64,000 nucleotides of DNA from Streptacidiphilus jeojiense. Lineage in GTDB: Bacteria; Actinomycetota; Actinomycetes; Streptomycetales; Streptomycetaceae. A program made the position numbers and the translations under genes. The stretch spans positions 228,206 to 292,205 of the forward strand of contig NZ_JOEH01000010.1 in the NCBI RefSeq assembly GCF_000719095.1, written 5' to 3'. This document shows positions 17,534 to 25,742 of the stretch, one piece after another. The number at the start of each line of letters is the position of its first letter. Positions within the stretch are counted from its first letter, which is position 1. The notes under the pieces were generated by a model that worked only from the letters and a program-made list of their open reading frames with translations, had not been told where the DNA came from and did not search any database.

Positions 17534-18241
17534 CTACCAGGGCAGTGGGCCCTCGGCGTCGACGTAGGTGCCGGTGGGGCCGTCCGGGGTGAGGCGGGCC
17601 ATTCGGACGATGATCTCGGCGCCCTGTTCGACGGTCTGGATGCCGGTGTTGCCGTTGAGGTCGGTCTTGGTGAAGCCGGGCTCCACCGCGTTGATGCGCA
17701 TGGCGGGGAACGCCTTGGCGTACTGGACGGTGATCATGTTGACGGCCGTCTTGGACGCCGGGTAGGCGATGCCGGGGTAGGCGTAGGTCGGGGTGCCGGC
17801 GGTGCTGACCCGGGTGAGCGAGGCCAGGCCGCTGCTGAGGTTGACGATGACGGGGGCGGGCGAACGCTGCAGCAGCGGCAGGAAGGCGTGGGTGACCCGC
17901 ACCGTGCCGAAGACATTGGTCTCAAAGGTCCGCCGCATCAGCTCGGCGGTGAGGTCCGCGGCGCCGATGACGCTGTTGTCCTGCGCCCGCTCCTCGATGC
18001 CGGCGTTGTTCACCAGCACGTCCAGGCCGCCCTCGGCCTCGATCTCCTTCGCCGCGGCGGTGACGGAGGCGTCGTCGGTGATGTCGATGACGACCAGGCG
18101 CGCGCCCAGTTCCTCGGCGGCCCGGCGGCCGCGCTCCGGGTCCCGGCTGCCGATGTACACGGTGTGGCCCGCGGCGACGAGTTGACGGGCGGCCTCGAAG
18201 CCGAGGCCCTTGTTGGCTCCGGTGATCAGTGTTGTTGTCAT
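17534..18241 (-). CDS. Short-chain dehydrogenase/reductase
   Basis: 235 aa of the classical SDR family. It shows the cofactor loop TGANKGLG near residue 7, NNAG near 85, and the catalytic Ser...Tyr-x3-Lys as SSGLAS and YPASK. The arginine-containing SRDPER after beta-2 favours NADP(H). ATG 18241 gives MTTTLITGANKG, the usual SDR start; a longer in-frame reading to 18313 lacks a site. It is divergent from an XRE/MmyB regulator, a frequent Streptomyces pairing in which the regulator controls the reductase. Substrate unknown. Confidence 0.85.
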   Translation of the reverse strand: MTTTLITGANKGLGFEAARQLVAAGHTVYIGSRDPERGRRAAEELGARLVVIDITDDASVTAAAKEIEAEGGLDVLVNNAGIEERAQDNSVIGAADLTAELMRRTFETNVFGTVRVTHAFLPLLQRSPAPVIVNLSSGLASLTRVSTAGTPTYAYPGIAYPASKTAVNMITVQYAKAFPAMRINAVEPGFTKTDLNGNTGIQTVEQGAEIIVRMARLTPDGPTGTYVDAEGPLPW

Positions 18242-18342
18242 GCCTCCACGATGCGGTCCGGACCGGCGCCCAGCCAGACGTCCCTGCTTCCTGGGACTAC
18301 CAGTACCAGGCACCCGCGTGCCCGGCGGTGCAGAGTGGGGGC

Positions 18343-19179
18343 ATGGCTACCACGGAGTTCGGGCGGACGGTGCGGCGCTGGCGCGACCGGGTCCCGCCGG
18401 AGGCTGCCGGGCTGCCGGTCGGCGGCCATCGGCGCGCGGCCGGGCTGCGCCGGGAGGAGCTGGCCCTGCTGGCCGGGATCTCGGTCGACTACGTCACCCG
18501 GCTGGAACAGGGCCGGGCGGCCAACCCGTCCGAGCAGGTGGTCGAGGCGCTGGGCCGGGCGCTGCGGGTGTCCGGGGACGAGCGCGAGCACCTGTTCCGG
18601 GTCGCCGGGCTGGTCGCGCCGGGGCGGGGCACGGTGCCCGGCTACATCACGCCCAGCGTCCAGCGGATGCTGGACCGGCTGACCGGGACGCCGGTCGCGG
18701 TCTCCGACGCGGCCTGGACGCTGCTGCTGGCCAACCCGCTGTACATCGCGCTGATGGGCGAGCGGCACGGCAGGGAGCGCAACGGGGCGTGGCGGAACTT
18801 CCTGGGGGCGGGCACCAGGGTCCGGCACACGCCGGAGTCCCGGCGGGCGCTGGAGACCGCGGTCGTCTCCGACCTGCGCGCGACGGCGCTCCGCTATCCG
18901 GCGGACCTGCGGCTGCGGCGGCTGATCGCGGACCTGCGGGCCGGCAGCGAGCGCTTCGCCGAGCTCTGGGACTCCGGTGCGGTGGGGCACCAGGAGGCGT
19001 CGCGCAAGACCGTCGACCACCCCGAGGTGGGCTCGCTGACGCTGGACTGCGATGTGCTCAGCGTGGCCGGCAGCGATCTGCGGATCATGGTCTACACGGC
19101 CGAGCCCGGCACCGAGGACGCCGAACGGCTGGCGCTGCTGGCCGTGGTCGGCACCCAGGCACTGGCGGAGCGGGGTTGA
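18343..19179 (+). CDS. XRE-family regulator with MmyB-like ligand domain
   Basis: 278 aa. The N-terminal helix-turn-helix (about 25-80: RREELALLAGISVDYVTRLE, RAANPSEQVVEALGRAL) is followed by an MmyB-type PAS-like domain (TPVAVSDAAWTLLLANPLY; ALRYPADLRLRRLIADL; GHQEASRKTVDHPEVG), which in related proteins binds a fatty-acid-like ligand. ATG 18343 follows a GGGGGC sequence. The 101-bp spacer to the SDR contains CCTGG and CCAGG arms 11 bp apart (18289-18309) as a possible shared operator. Confidence 0.85.
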   Translation: MATTEFGRTVRRWRDRVPPEAAGLPVGGHRRAAGLRREELALLAGISVDYVTRLEQGRAANPSEQVVEALGRALRVSGDEREHLFRVAGLVAPGRGTVPGYITPSVQRMLDRLTGTPVAVSDAAWTLLLANPLYIALMGERHGRERNGAWRNFLGAGTRVRHTPESRRALETAVVSDLRATALRYPADLRLRRLIADLRAGSERFAELWDSGAVGHQEASRKTVDHPEVGSLTLDCDVLSVAGSDLRIMVYTAEPGTEDAERLALLAVVGTQALAERG

Positions 19180-19201
19180 CGGAGCGTCGACCGGCGCAGC
19201 G

Positions 19202-19903
19202 TCAGGTGGTGCCGAAGCGGCTGTCGAGCTCTGAGGCGCGGCGGGTCCGGCCGGCGAAGACCGCCTCGCGGCGTTCGGCGGTCTGCCGCAGTGCGTCCTT
19301 GCGGTCGCGCTTGGAGAGCCGGTCCAGGTAGAGCCGGCCTTCCAGGTGGTCGGTCTCGTGCTGGAGGCAGCGGGCGAAGTAGCCCCGGCCCTCGATGACC
19401 AGCGGGTTGCCGTCCTTGTCGAAGCCCCGGGCGGTGGTGCGCTCGGTCCGGGGGACGACCATGTCGGCGCCGGGCACCGAGAGGCAGCCCTCGGCGTCGT
19501 CGATCAGGCGCCGGTGGGTCGGGTCGGGCTGGTCCAGGACCGGGTTGGCGATGTGGCCGACGTGGCGGACGCCGTCCTCGTCCAGGCAGTCGAAGACGAA
19601 CAGCCGCAGGTCGACGTCGACCTGGTTGGCGGCAAGGCCTGCCCCCTCGGCGACGTGCATGGTGCGGAACATGTCGTCGACCAGGCGGGAGAGTTCGGGG
19701 CTGCCGAACTCCGAGCCGGTCACCTCGCGGCAGCGCCGTCCCAGGATCTCCTCGCCGACCTCGGTGATCCGCAGCATCGAGCCGCGCTGCGCCTCGGGCG
19801 GCAGCGCAGGGTAGCTGTCGACCGGCTCGCCCTGGACCCGGACCCGGCGGTCCACCGTGCTGCGGGGCGTGTGCCGGTTGTGGATCAGGGGCGTCTCGGA
19901 CAT
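19202..19903 (-). CDS. def: Peptide deformylase
   Basis: A 233-aa metalloenzyme that removes the N-formyl group from nascent proteins. All three motifs are present: GAGLAANQV, EGCLSVPG (metal-binding Cys) and QHETDHLEG (the HExxH zinc/iron site). An N-terminal extension of about 45 residues and a basic C-terminal tail are typical of longer actinobacterial forms. ATG 19903 has GAGG 5 bp upstream. It is divergent from an ArsR-like gene across tandem CTTTGCAAAG palindromes, so its expression is probably regulated, unlike a housekeeping def in an fmt operon. Confidence 0.93.
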   Translation of the reverse strand: MSETPLIHNRHTPRSTVDRRVRVQGEPVDSYPALPPEAQRGSMLRITEVGEEILGRRCREVTGSEFGSPELSRLVDDMFRTMHVAEGAGLAANQVDVDLRLFVFDCLDEDGVRHVGHIANPVLDQPDPTHRRLIDDAEGCLSVPGADMVVPRTERTTARGFDKDGNPLVIEGRGYFARCLQHETDHLEGRLYLDRLSKRDRKDALRQTAERREAVFAGRTRRASELDSRFGTT

Positions 19904-19941
19904 CGATTCCTCACTCGGGGCGTGGGGACGCTTGTGGACTG

Positions 19942-19968
19942 CTTTGCAAAGTAGCAGGCTTTGCAAAG
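19942..19968. promoter_or_regulatory. Tandem CTTTGCAAAG operators
   Basis: Two identical 10-bp perfect palindromes CTTTGCAAAG (19942-19951 and 19959-19968), 17 bp centre to centre, lie between the divergent def and ArsR-like genes. They sit 15-41 bp upstream of the regulator start and 39-65 bp upstream of def, which suggests joint autoregulation by the adjacent winged-helix protein. Confidence 0.7.
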
Positions 19969-19982
19969 TGACCGAGGAAGAA

Positions 19983-20573
19983 ATGCGGAATGACGCCGAT
20001 GCCGGGGCGGGGCCAGCGGCGGGTACCGGAGCGCTGCCGCGCCATGCGGTGCGCGATGGGCTGCTGGACCTGCTCGCCGAGGGGGGCACGCTGACCTCCA
20101 CCGAGGCGGCCGCGCGGCTGGGGTACAGCTCCGGGCTGTGCTCGTTCCATCTGCGGCAGCTGGCGCGCTACGGGCTGATCGAGGAGGCGCCGCACAGTGG
20201 GGGCCGGGTGCGGCCCTGGCGGCTGCGCCGGACGGAGCCGGAGCCGGAGCCGCTTCCGGCCGAGGGCTTCGGCGAGCTGGCGCGCGGGCTGGAGGACGAG
20301 AGCTACCAGCGCTGGCTGGACCTGCGGGACCGGGCCCCGGAGCAGTGGCGCGGCCGGGACGAGGCGTTCAGCGCCGTCGTCTACCTCACCCCGGAGGAGC
20401 TGGGCGGGGTGGCAGAGGCGGTGCGGCAGGTGCTGGCCGGCTACCGGCGGCGCGAACAGCAGCCGGAGTCCCGCCCGGAGCGGGCCCTGCCGGTGGCCCT
20501 GATCACCCGGCTGTTCCCGTTGCTGCCCGGTGGACCGGACGGCAACGGGGAGGCCGGTGGCGACGGTCGCTGA
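19983..20573 (+). CDS. ArsR-like winged-helix transcriptional regulator
   Basis: 196 aa. An N-terminal winged helix (about 20-85) contains AVRDGLLDLLAEGGTLTSTE, AARLGYSSGLCSFHLRQLAR and RPWRLRR, the ArsR/HTH_20 pattern. The C-terminal region (ARGLEDESYQRWLDLRDRAP, AVVYLTPEELGGVAEAVRQV) resembles the dimer/effector part of Streptomyces regulators of this type. No metal-binding Cys cluster is seen. ATG 19983 is preferred over GTG 19968, which lies inside the operator; GAGG ends 5 bp before it. It is divergent from def and ends just before a 9-bp tandem repeat. Confidence 0.8.
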   Translation: MRNDADAGAGPAAGTGALPRHAVRDGLLDLLAEGGTLTSTEAAARLGYSSGLCSFHLRQLARYGLIEEAPHSGGRVRPWRLRRTEPEPEPLPAEGFGELARGLEDESYQRWLDLRDRAPEQWRGRDEAFSAVVYLTPEELGGVAEAVRQVLAGYRRREQQPESRPERALPVALITRLFPLLPGGPDGNGEAGGDGR

Positions 20574-20577
20574 GCCC

Positions 20578-20622
20578 GACTGCACCGACTGCACCGACTG
20601 CACCGACTGCACCGACTGCACC
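20578..20622. repeat. 9-bp tandem repeat, five copies
   Basis: Five exact head-to-tail copies of GACTGCACC fill 20578-20622, directly after the ArsR-like stop, followed by a decayed copy (GCCTGCGGC). It is likely replication slippage in a spacer; no function is evident. Confidence 0.9.
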
Positions 20623-20668
20623 GCCTGCGGCGATGCACTGGTGAATCGGGGTCAGGGCCGGATCGGGG

Positions 20669-21613
20669 TCAGGGCAGCAGCACGATCTTGCCGCGGCCGC
20701 CGCCCTGCTCGCTGAGCCGCTGGGCGGCGGCCGCGTCCGCCAGCGGGAGGGTGGTGCGGACCGGGGCCGACAGGGTGCCCGCCGCGTGCAGGGAGAGTGC
20801 CCGGCTCAGGCCCTCGACGGCGGTTTCGGTGGTGCCGCCGCTGGTGAAGGTGACCCCGAGCGGCCCCGCCTCCTGGGCGGCGGCGATGGTGACCACCCGG
20901 TCCGGGCCGCCCACCAGCGCCACCGAGTCGGCCAGGACGCCGTCGCCGCTGGTGTGCAGCACCGCGACCACGGGTTCGCCGGCCGCGGCCGCGCGGACCC
21001 GGTCGATGACGCCGTCCCCGTAGAGCACCGGGGTGGCGCCGAGTTCGCGCAGCGCCTGCTGGTCCCGCTCCCCCGCCGTGCCGATCACCCGGACGCCGTC
21101 CTCGACCGCGAACTGGACGGCCAGGGTGCCGACCGCACCGGCGGCTCCGTGGATCAGCAGGGTCTCCCCCGGCTTCAGGTTCAGCAGCCGCAGGCCCCGC
21201 ACGGCGGTGTCGGCGACGACCGGCAGTCCTCCTGCCGTCTCCACCGGGAGGTCGGCGGGTCGGGCGGCCAGGGTGGCGGCGTCGGCGACGGCGTACTCGG
21301 CGTAGGCCGCGAGTGCCAGGCCGAGCACCTCGTCGCCGAGCTGCCAGGAGTCGACGCCTGGGCCGAGGGCGACCACCGTTCCGGCCGCCTCCAGGCCGGG
21401 TACGTGCGGGAAGGTGACCGGGAAGATCCCTTGCATGAAACCGCGTCGGAGCTTCCAGTCGAGGGCGTTCACGGCCGCGGCGGAGACCCGGAGCAGGACC
21501 TGTCCGGGGCCGGGCTGAGGGACGGCGGTGTCCGTGAGCCGCAGTTCGTCGGGCTCGCCGTACGCGGAGAAGGTGACGGCCTTGGCGGTGGTGGGGAGGG
21601 TGAGGTCGGACAT
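20669..21613 (-). CDS. Zinc-independent NADP-dependent quinone oxidoreductase-like protein
   Basis: A 314-aa medium-chain reductase. GroES-like N-terminal half: SAYGEPDELRLTDTAVPQPG, AAVNALDWKLRRG, PHVPGLEAAGTVV. Rossmann half: LLIHGAAGAVGTLAVQFA, the AAGxVG nucleotide loop of zeta-crystallin-type enzymes. The catalytic-zinc cysteine and histidine of alcohol dehydrogenases are absent. The C-terminus ends GGRGKIVLLP, as in the family. It is divergent from an AraC-like regulator with a 197-bp spacer (21614-21810) in which I see no clear operator. Substrate unknown. Confidence 0.85.
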   Translation of the reverse strand: MSDLTLPTTAKAVTFSAYGEPDELRLTDTAVPQPGPGQVLLRVSAAAVNALDWKLRRGFMQGIFPVTFPHVPGLEAAGTVVALGPGVDSWQLGDEVLGLALAAYAEYAVADAATLAARPADLPVETAGGLPVVADTAVRGLRLLNLKPGETLLIHGAAGAVGTLAVQFAVEDGVRVIGTAGERDQQALRELGATPVLYGDGVIDRVRAAAAGEPVVAVLHTSGDGVLADSVALVGGPDRVVTIAAAQEAGPLGVTFTSGGTTETAVEGLSRALSLHAAGTLSAPVRTTLPLADAAAAQRLSEQGGGRGKIVLLP

Positions 21614-21810
21614 CGTGATCGCCTTCGTCCTGGAGCGGTGGAGAGTGCGTGCGGGCGGCGGTTCCGCCCTCAGGAAGACACTTCCACGGGACCGCCGCGG
21701 CGACGAGCGGAGCGCTTTACCTAGGACCGGGAATCCTGGGCTCGTGACGGAGCCCGGGACAGCCTGATGGACTCCGGGCGTCGGTACGGCCCCGACGCGA
21801 TACTGGGGGC

Positions 21811-22527
21811 ATGTACCAGGAGCGGGCGGCGGTGGCGGTGCCGGGCGCGGTGCTGTGGACGCGCCGTACCGGGCCGGTCGCCGAGCGGTTCCGGGTGCTG
21901 CCGGACGGCTGCATGGACCTGATCTGGATGGACGGGGCGCTGGTCGTCGCGGGTCCGGACACGGTGGCGCAGGTGGGGGAGAGCAGGGCCGGGGACAGCA
22001 TCACCGGCCTGCGCTTCGCGCCGGGGACGGCGGCTTCGGTGCTCGGGGTGCCGGCCTGGGAGCTGCGGGACCTCAGGGTCGCGCTGGACGGCCTGTGGCC
22101 GGACCGGATGGTCCGGGAGCTGACCGAGCGGGTGGGGGCCGCAGCGGATCCGGGAGCGGAGCTGGAGGCCGTCGCCGCGGCGCGGCGGTCCGGGGTCGAA
22201 CCGGATCCGGACCGGGACCGGGTCCGCTCCGGGGTGCTGGACGGCCTGCGGCGCGGGGTGCGGGTGGCCCTGCTTGCGGACGAACTGGGCCTGAGCGAGC
22301 GTCAGTTGCGCCGGCGCTGCCTGGAGGTCTTCGGGTACGGGCCCAAGGTGCTGGACCGGGTGCTGCGGTTGGACCGGGCCCTGGCGGCGGCGCGCGGCGG
22401 CGCGCCGTTCGCGCTGGTCGCGGCGGACGTGGGCTACGCCGACCAGCCGCACCTGGCCCGGGAGGTGCGGGCGCTGGCCGGCGTGCCGCTGCGGGAACTG
22501 CTGGGGAGGCCGGCGGCGGACGGGTGA
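21811..22527 (+). CDS. AraC-family transcriptional regulator
   Basis: 238 aa. The N-terminal segment RFRVLPDGCMDLIWMDGALV with GPDT is the DUF6597-type ligand domain found in many actinobacterial AraC proteins. The C-terminal AraC DNA-binding domain (about 155-230) has VALLADELGLSERQLRRRCL and FGYGPKVLDRVLRLDRAL, then VAADVGYADQPHLAREVRAL. ATG 21811 follows a GGGGGC sequence. It is divergent from the quinone oxidoreductase, which it may control, and convergent with the VOC gene. Confidence 0.85.
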   Translation: MYQERAAVAVPGAVLWTRRTGPVAERFRVLPDGCMDLIWMDGALVVAGPDTVAQVGESRAGDSITGLRFAPGTAASVLGVPAWELRDLRVALDGLWPDRMVRELTERVGAAADPGAELEAVAAARRSGVEPDPDRDRVRSGVLDGLRRGVRVALLADELGLSERQLRRRCLEVFGYGPKVLDRVLRLDRALAAARGGAPFALVAADVGYADQPHLAREVRALAGVPLRELLGRPAADG

Positions 22528-22551
22528 GCGCAGCAGCCGGCCCGGCGTCGG

Positions 22552-22947
22552 TCAGGAGGGCAGCGGGGCGAAGAGGTCGGTGGGGTTGCCGTCCGGATCG
22601 AGGACGACCGCGTAGCGCTGGCCCCAGAAGGCGTCCCAGGGTTCCCGGTGCGAGCGGTAGCCGGCAGCGGTGAGCTCCGCGTACACCTTGTCGACCTCGG
22701 CGGGGTCCTCGCACCGGAAGGCCAGCGCACTGGGGTGGCCGCCCTGCGGCGGCGTCCACCCGGGGTCGAGGCTGCGTACGGTCGCGACGGTGTCCCAGGC
22801 GACCCGGAACCCGCCGGGCAGGGTGGTCTCCACATGCGGTTCGTCCTCGACCCCGAGCGGGATGTCGAGGCCCAGGCGCCGGTAGAAGGCGAGCGCGGCC
22901 GCCATGTCGGCGGTGACGATGCTGATGAGGTCGAGTCGAGGAGTCAT
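22552..22947 (-). CDS. VOC-family (glyoxalase/dioxygenase fold) protein
   Basis: A 131-aa single-domain VOC protein with two beta-alpha-beta-beta-beta modules: LDLISIVTADMAAALAFYRR and SALAFRCEDPAEVDKVYAEL, ending AVVLDPDGNPTDLFAPLP. Members bind a metal through residues contributed by both modules and act as lyases, dioxygenases or antibiotic-binding proteins. The exact activity cannot be assigned; a histidine at the start of the fold (usual HxxLxV) is replaced here by LDLISIV, so catalytic competence is uncertain. Confidence 0.8.
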   Translation of the reverse strand: MTPRLDLISIVTADMAAALAFYRRLGLDIPLGVEDEPHVETTLPGGFRVAWDTVATVRSLDPGWTPPQGGHPSALAFRCEDPAEVDKVYAELTAAGYRSHREPWDAFWGQRYAVVLDPDGNPTDLFAPLPS

Positions 22948-23061
22948 GCGTCCACGCTAGGCGCCGGGAACCCCAGCGGTCTTGAACGAATCGGACGGGC
23001 CCGGACGGTGCGCCGCGATATGGGTTGGCCTGTCCGTGGAACCCGGGGTTACCGTCGCCGC

Positions 23062-24459
23062 ATGGATTCTCCGGAGAGCTTCGCCGACCTGCTGCCCGCC
23101 ACCCGACGTGCCCTGCTGCACCGCATCGCGGTGGCCCAGAGCGAGGGGCGGGCGCCGTCGTTGGTCGCGGCGGTGGTGCGCGAGGGGCGGCGGGTGTGGG
23201 ACGGGGCGCGGAGCTGCGTGGAGGGGCACGAGCCCGATCCCGATGTGCAGTTCAGGATCGGGTCGATCACCAAGACGTTCACCGCCGTGCTGGTGCTGCG
23301 GCTGCGTGACGAGGGGTTGCTGGAGCTGGACGACCGGCTGGTGAAGTACCTGCCGGAGACCGCGTCCGAGGCGGAGTTCGGCACGGCCGGGCGGGCGACG
23401 ATCGGACAACTGCTGTCGCACAGCGCCGGGTTGACCACGGAGTCGGCCGGGCCCTGGTGGGAGCGGACACCGGGCGCGCTGCGGCCCGGGCTGGTGGACG
23501 TGGTGCAGCAGCCGTCGACGCGGCACCCCGCGGGGCGCGAGTTCCACTACTCCAACGTCGGATACGCGCTGCTGGGCGCGTTGGTGGAGCGGCTGCGCGG
23601 CGAGTCCTGGGGTGCGGTGCTGCGGCGCGAGGTGCTGGAACCGCTGGGGATGGGGCGGACCACGGTGCTGCCGGAGGCGCCGCACGCCGGCGGCTGGGCG
23701 GTGCATCCGTGGGCGGACGTGCTGCTGCCGGAGCCGCTGGAGGACACCGGCCGGATGGCCCCGGCCGGCCAGCTCTGGTCGACGGTGGGGGACCTGTGCC
23801 GCTGGGCCGGGTTCCTCGCGGAGGGCGACGGGAAGGTGCTCGACGCCGCGACCCTCGGCGAGATGCGGCAGCCGACCGGCGCGGTCCACGCCGGTGAGGG
23901 GTACGGCCTCGGCATGCAGCTGCTGCAGGCGAACGGGCTCGCCCACGCGGGCCACACCGGTTCCATGCCGGGGTTCCTGGCGGCGCTGTGGATCGTGCCC
24001 GAGCAGCGACTGGCGGCCGTGGTGCTGACCAACACCACCACCGGGATCGGCGGAGTCGGCACCCTCGCCGCGGACCTGCTGCGGATCACCGTCGAACACG
24101 AACCCCGGATCCCCGACCCCTGGCGTCCGCTGCCCTCCGTCGATCCGGACCTGCTCGCCCTCACCGGCCCCTGGTACTGGGGGCCGACCGGCTATGTGCT
24201 GCGGCTGCGGGCCGAGCGGGGTCTGGAGCTGACGTCGGTCACCGGCCAGCTGCGCGGCATCCCGCTGCGCGCCGAGGCCGACGGCAGCTGGACCGCGACG
24301 GAGGGCTACTGGAACGGCGAGAGCCTGCGGATCGTCCGCGGCCCGGACGGGTCGGTCAGCCATCTGGACCTCGGCACCACGGTGCTCACCCGCGAGCCCT
24401 ACCCGATCGCCGGGCCGACCCCTGGCGGTGTCGACCCGGCGGGCTGGAGGGGGCTGTGA
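23062..24459 (+). CDS. Class C beta-lactamase-related serine hydrolase
   Basis: 465 aa. The penicillin-binding fold shows SxxK as SITK near residue 73, YxN as YSN near 165 and HTG near 299 (GHTGSMPGF). There is no signal peptide, so it is probably a cytoplasmic esterase, peptidase or EstB-like hydrolase rather than a secreted beta-lactamase. The last 120 residues form a small beta-rich domain (LALTGPWYWGPTGYVLRLRA) like those C-terminal to D-aminopeptidase-type enzymes. ATG 23062 gives MDSPESFADLLPATRRAL; the longer in-frame reading upstream overlaps the VOC gene and is not credible. Confidence 0.8.
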   Translation: MDSPESFADLLPATRRALLHRIAVAQSEGRAPSLVAAVVREGRRVWDGARSCVEGHEPDPDVQFRIGSITKTFTAVLVLRLRDEGLLELDDRLVKYLPETASEAEFGTAGRATIGQLLSHSAGLTTESAGPWWERTPGALRPGLVDVVQQPSTRHPAGREFHYSNVGYALLGALVERLRGESWGAVLRREVLEPLGMGRTTVLPEAPHAGGWAVHPWADVLLPEPLEDTGRMAPAGQLWSTVGDLCRWAGFLAEGDGKVLDAATLGEMRQPTGAVHAGEGYGLGMQLLQANGLAHAGHTGSMPGFLAALWIVPEQRLAAVVLTNTTTGIGGVGTLAADLLRITVEHEPRIPDPWRPLPSVDPDLLALTGPWYWGPTGYVLRLRAERGLELTSVTGQLRGIPLRAEADGSWTATEGYWNGESLRIVRGPDGSVSHLDLGTTVLTREPYPIAGPTPGGVDPAGWRGL

Positions 24460-24483
24460 GGGGCGGGGTCAGCTGGGGCGGCG

Positions 24484-25569
24484 TCAGGCGCGGGCGTACT
24501 GCGGGGTGCTCGGCAGCTCGTGCTCCAGGGCGCGGGCGGCGTGCCGGGGCCAGTAGGGGTCGCGCAGCAGTTGCCGGCCGAGCAGGACGGCGTCGGCGCG
24601 GCCGGAGGCGATGACGGACTCGGCCTGGTGCGGGTCGGTGATCAGGCCGACGGCGGCGACCGGCAGTCCGGTCTGCTCGCGGACGGCGGTGGCGAAGGGG
24701 ACCTGGTAGCCGGGCGCGACCGGGATGTCGGCGTCCGGGACGTTGCCGCCGGTCGAGGCGTCGAGCAGGTCCACGCCGTGCGCCTGCAGCTCCTTGGCCA
24801 GCCGGACGGTGTCCTGGCCGGTCCAGCCGGGAGTGCCGGTGTCCTCCAGCCAGTCGGTGGCGGAGCTGCGGAAGAACAGCGGCAGTTCCTCGGGCCAGAC
24901 GGCGCGGACGGCGTCGACCACCTCCAGTGCGAAGCGCATCCGGTTCTCCAGCGAGCCGCCGTAGCCGTCGGTGCGGGTGTTGGAGTAGGGCGAGAGGAAC
25001 TCGTGCACCAGGTAGCCGTGGGCGCCGTGCACCTCGGCGACCTTGAACCCGGCGGCCAGGGCGCGTTCGGCCGCCTCGGCGAACTGCCGGACCACGAGCG
25101 CGATCTGGTCGGTCGTCAGTTCCGCCGGTGCCGGGTGGGAGTCGAAGGGGAGCGGGCTGGGGCCGAGGGTCTGCCAGCCGCCTCGGTCGGCGGGGACGGC
25201 GCTGCCCCGGTCCACCCAGGGGGCGTTGACCGAGGCCTTGCGTCCGGCGTGGGCCAGCTGGATGCCGGGGACGGCGCCGGCCGCCTCGACGAAGGCGGTG
25301 ATCCGCCGGAAGGCCTGCTGCTGGTGCTCGTTCCAGATGCCCAGGTCGGCGGAGCTGATCCGGCCTTCGGGGCTGACCGCGGTGGCCTCGGTGAGGATCA
25401 GCCCGGCGCCGCCGACCGCGCGGGAGGCGAGGTGCTGGAAGTGCCAGTCGTTGGGGGTGGCGGTGTCCGGGCCCTCGGAGGCGGCCGAGTACTGGCACAT
25501 GGGAGCCATCCAGGCCCGGTTGGGAAGAGTGACTCCGCGCAGGGTCAGCGGCTCGAACAGCTTGCTCAT
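24484..25569 (-). CDS. Old yellow enzyme-type NADH:flavin oxidoreductase (YqjM-like)
   Basis: A 361-aa FMN-dependent TIM-barrel ene-reductase. It begins SKLFEPLTLRGVTLPNRAWM, with APMCQYSA carrying the regulatory Cys typical of the thermophilic-like/YqjM class. It also shows GIQLAHAGRKAS, EVHGAHGYLVHEFLSPYSN (His-x-x-His/Tyr substrate site), YGGSLENRMRF and VGLITDPHQAE for phosphate binding. These reduce activated C=C bonds of enones. ATG 25569 is chosen because GAGGACGAC precedes it; the track extends to 25614 without support. It is divergent from the metallo-hydrolase gene. Confidence 0.9.
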   Translation of the reverse strand: MSKLFEPLTLRGVTLPNRAWMAPMCQYSAASEGPDTATPNDWHFQHLASRAVGGAGLILTEATAVSPEGRISSADLGIWNEHQQQAFRRITAFVEAAGAVPGIQLAHAGRKASVNAPWVDRGSAVPADRGGWQTLGPSPLPFDSHPAPAELTTDQIALVVRQFAEAAERALAAGFKVAEVHGAHGYLVHEFLSPYSNTRTDGYGGSLENRMRFALEVVDAVRAVWPEELPLFFRSSATDWLEDTGTPGWTGQDTVRLAKELQAHGVDLLDASTGGNVPDADIPVAPGYQVPFATAVREQTGLPVAAVGLITDPHQAESVIASGRADAVLLGRQLLRDPYWPRHAARALEHELPSTPQYARA

Positions 25570-25742
25570 CGGTCGTCGTCCTCGGTTGCTGGTGCTCAAC
25601 AGTGCCGCGTTCAACGATAGAAAGCGTAGACAATATTTGCAAGTGCATGAATATGCTCACCCGTTCGCGCGGGGGAGGCGGCGGGGTCCACCCGATGCGC
25701 GCAGGCTGGGGGGACGATCGCCCGCAGCGGAGGAGTAGCGCG
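25570..25742. promoter_or_regulatory. AT-rich divergent promoter region (OYE / metallo-hydrolase)
   Basis: This 173-bp spacer contains an unusually AT-rich stretch at about 25618-25660 (AGACAATATTTGCAAGTGCA and following bases) with imperfectly symmetric ATTTGCA/TGCATGAAT half-sites. It is a plausible shared promoter/operator for the two divergent genes. No regulator gene is adjacent. Confidence 0.35.

Noticed and set aside
20578..20622. Possible CRISPR-like array
   Set aside because: Nine-base head-to-tail repeats without spacers; a simple tandem repeat.
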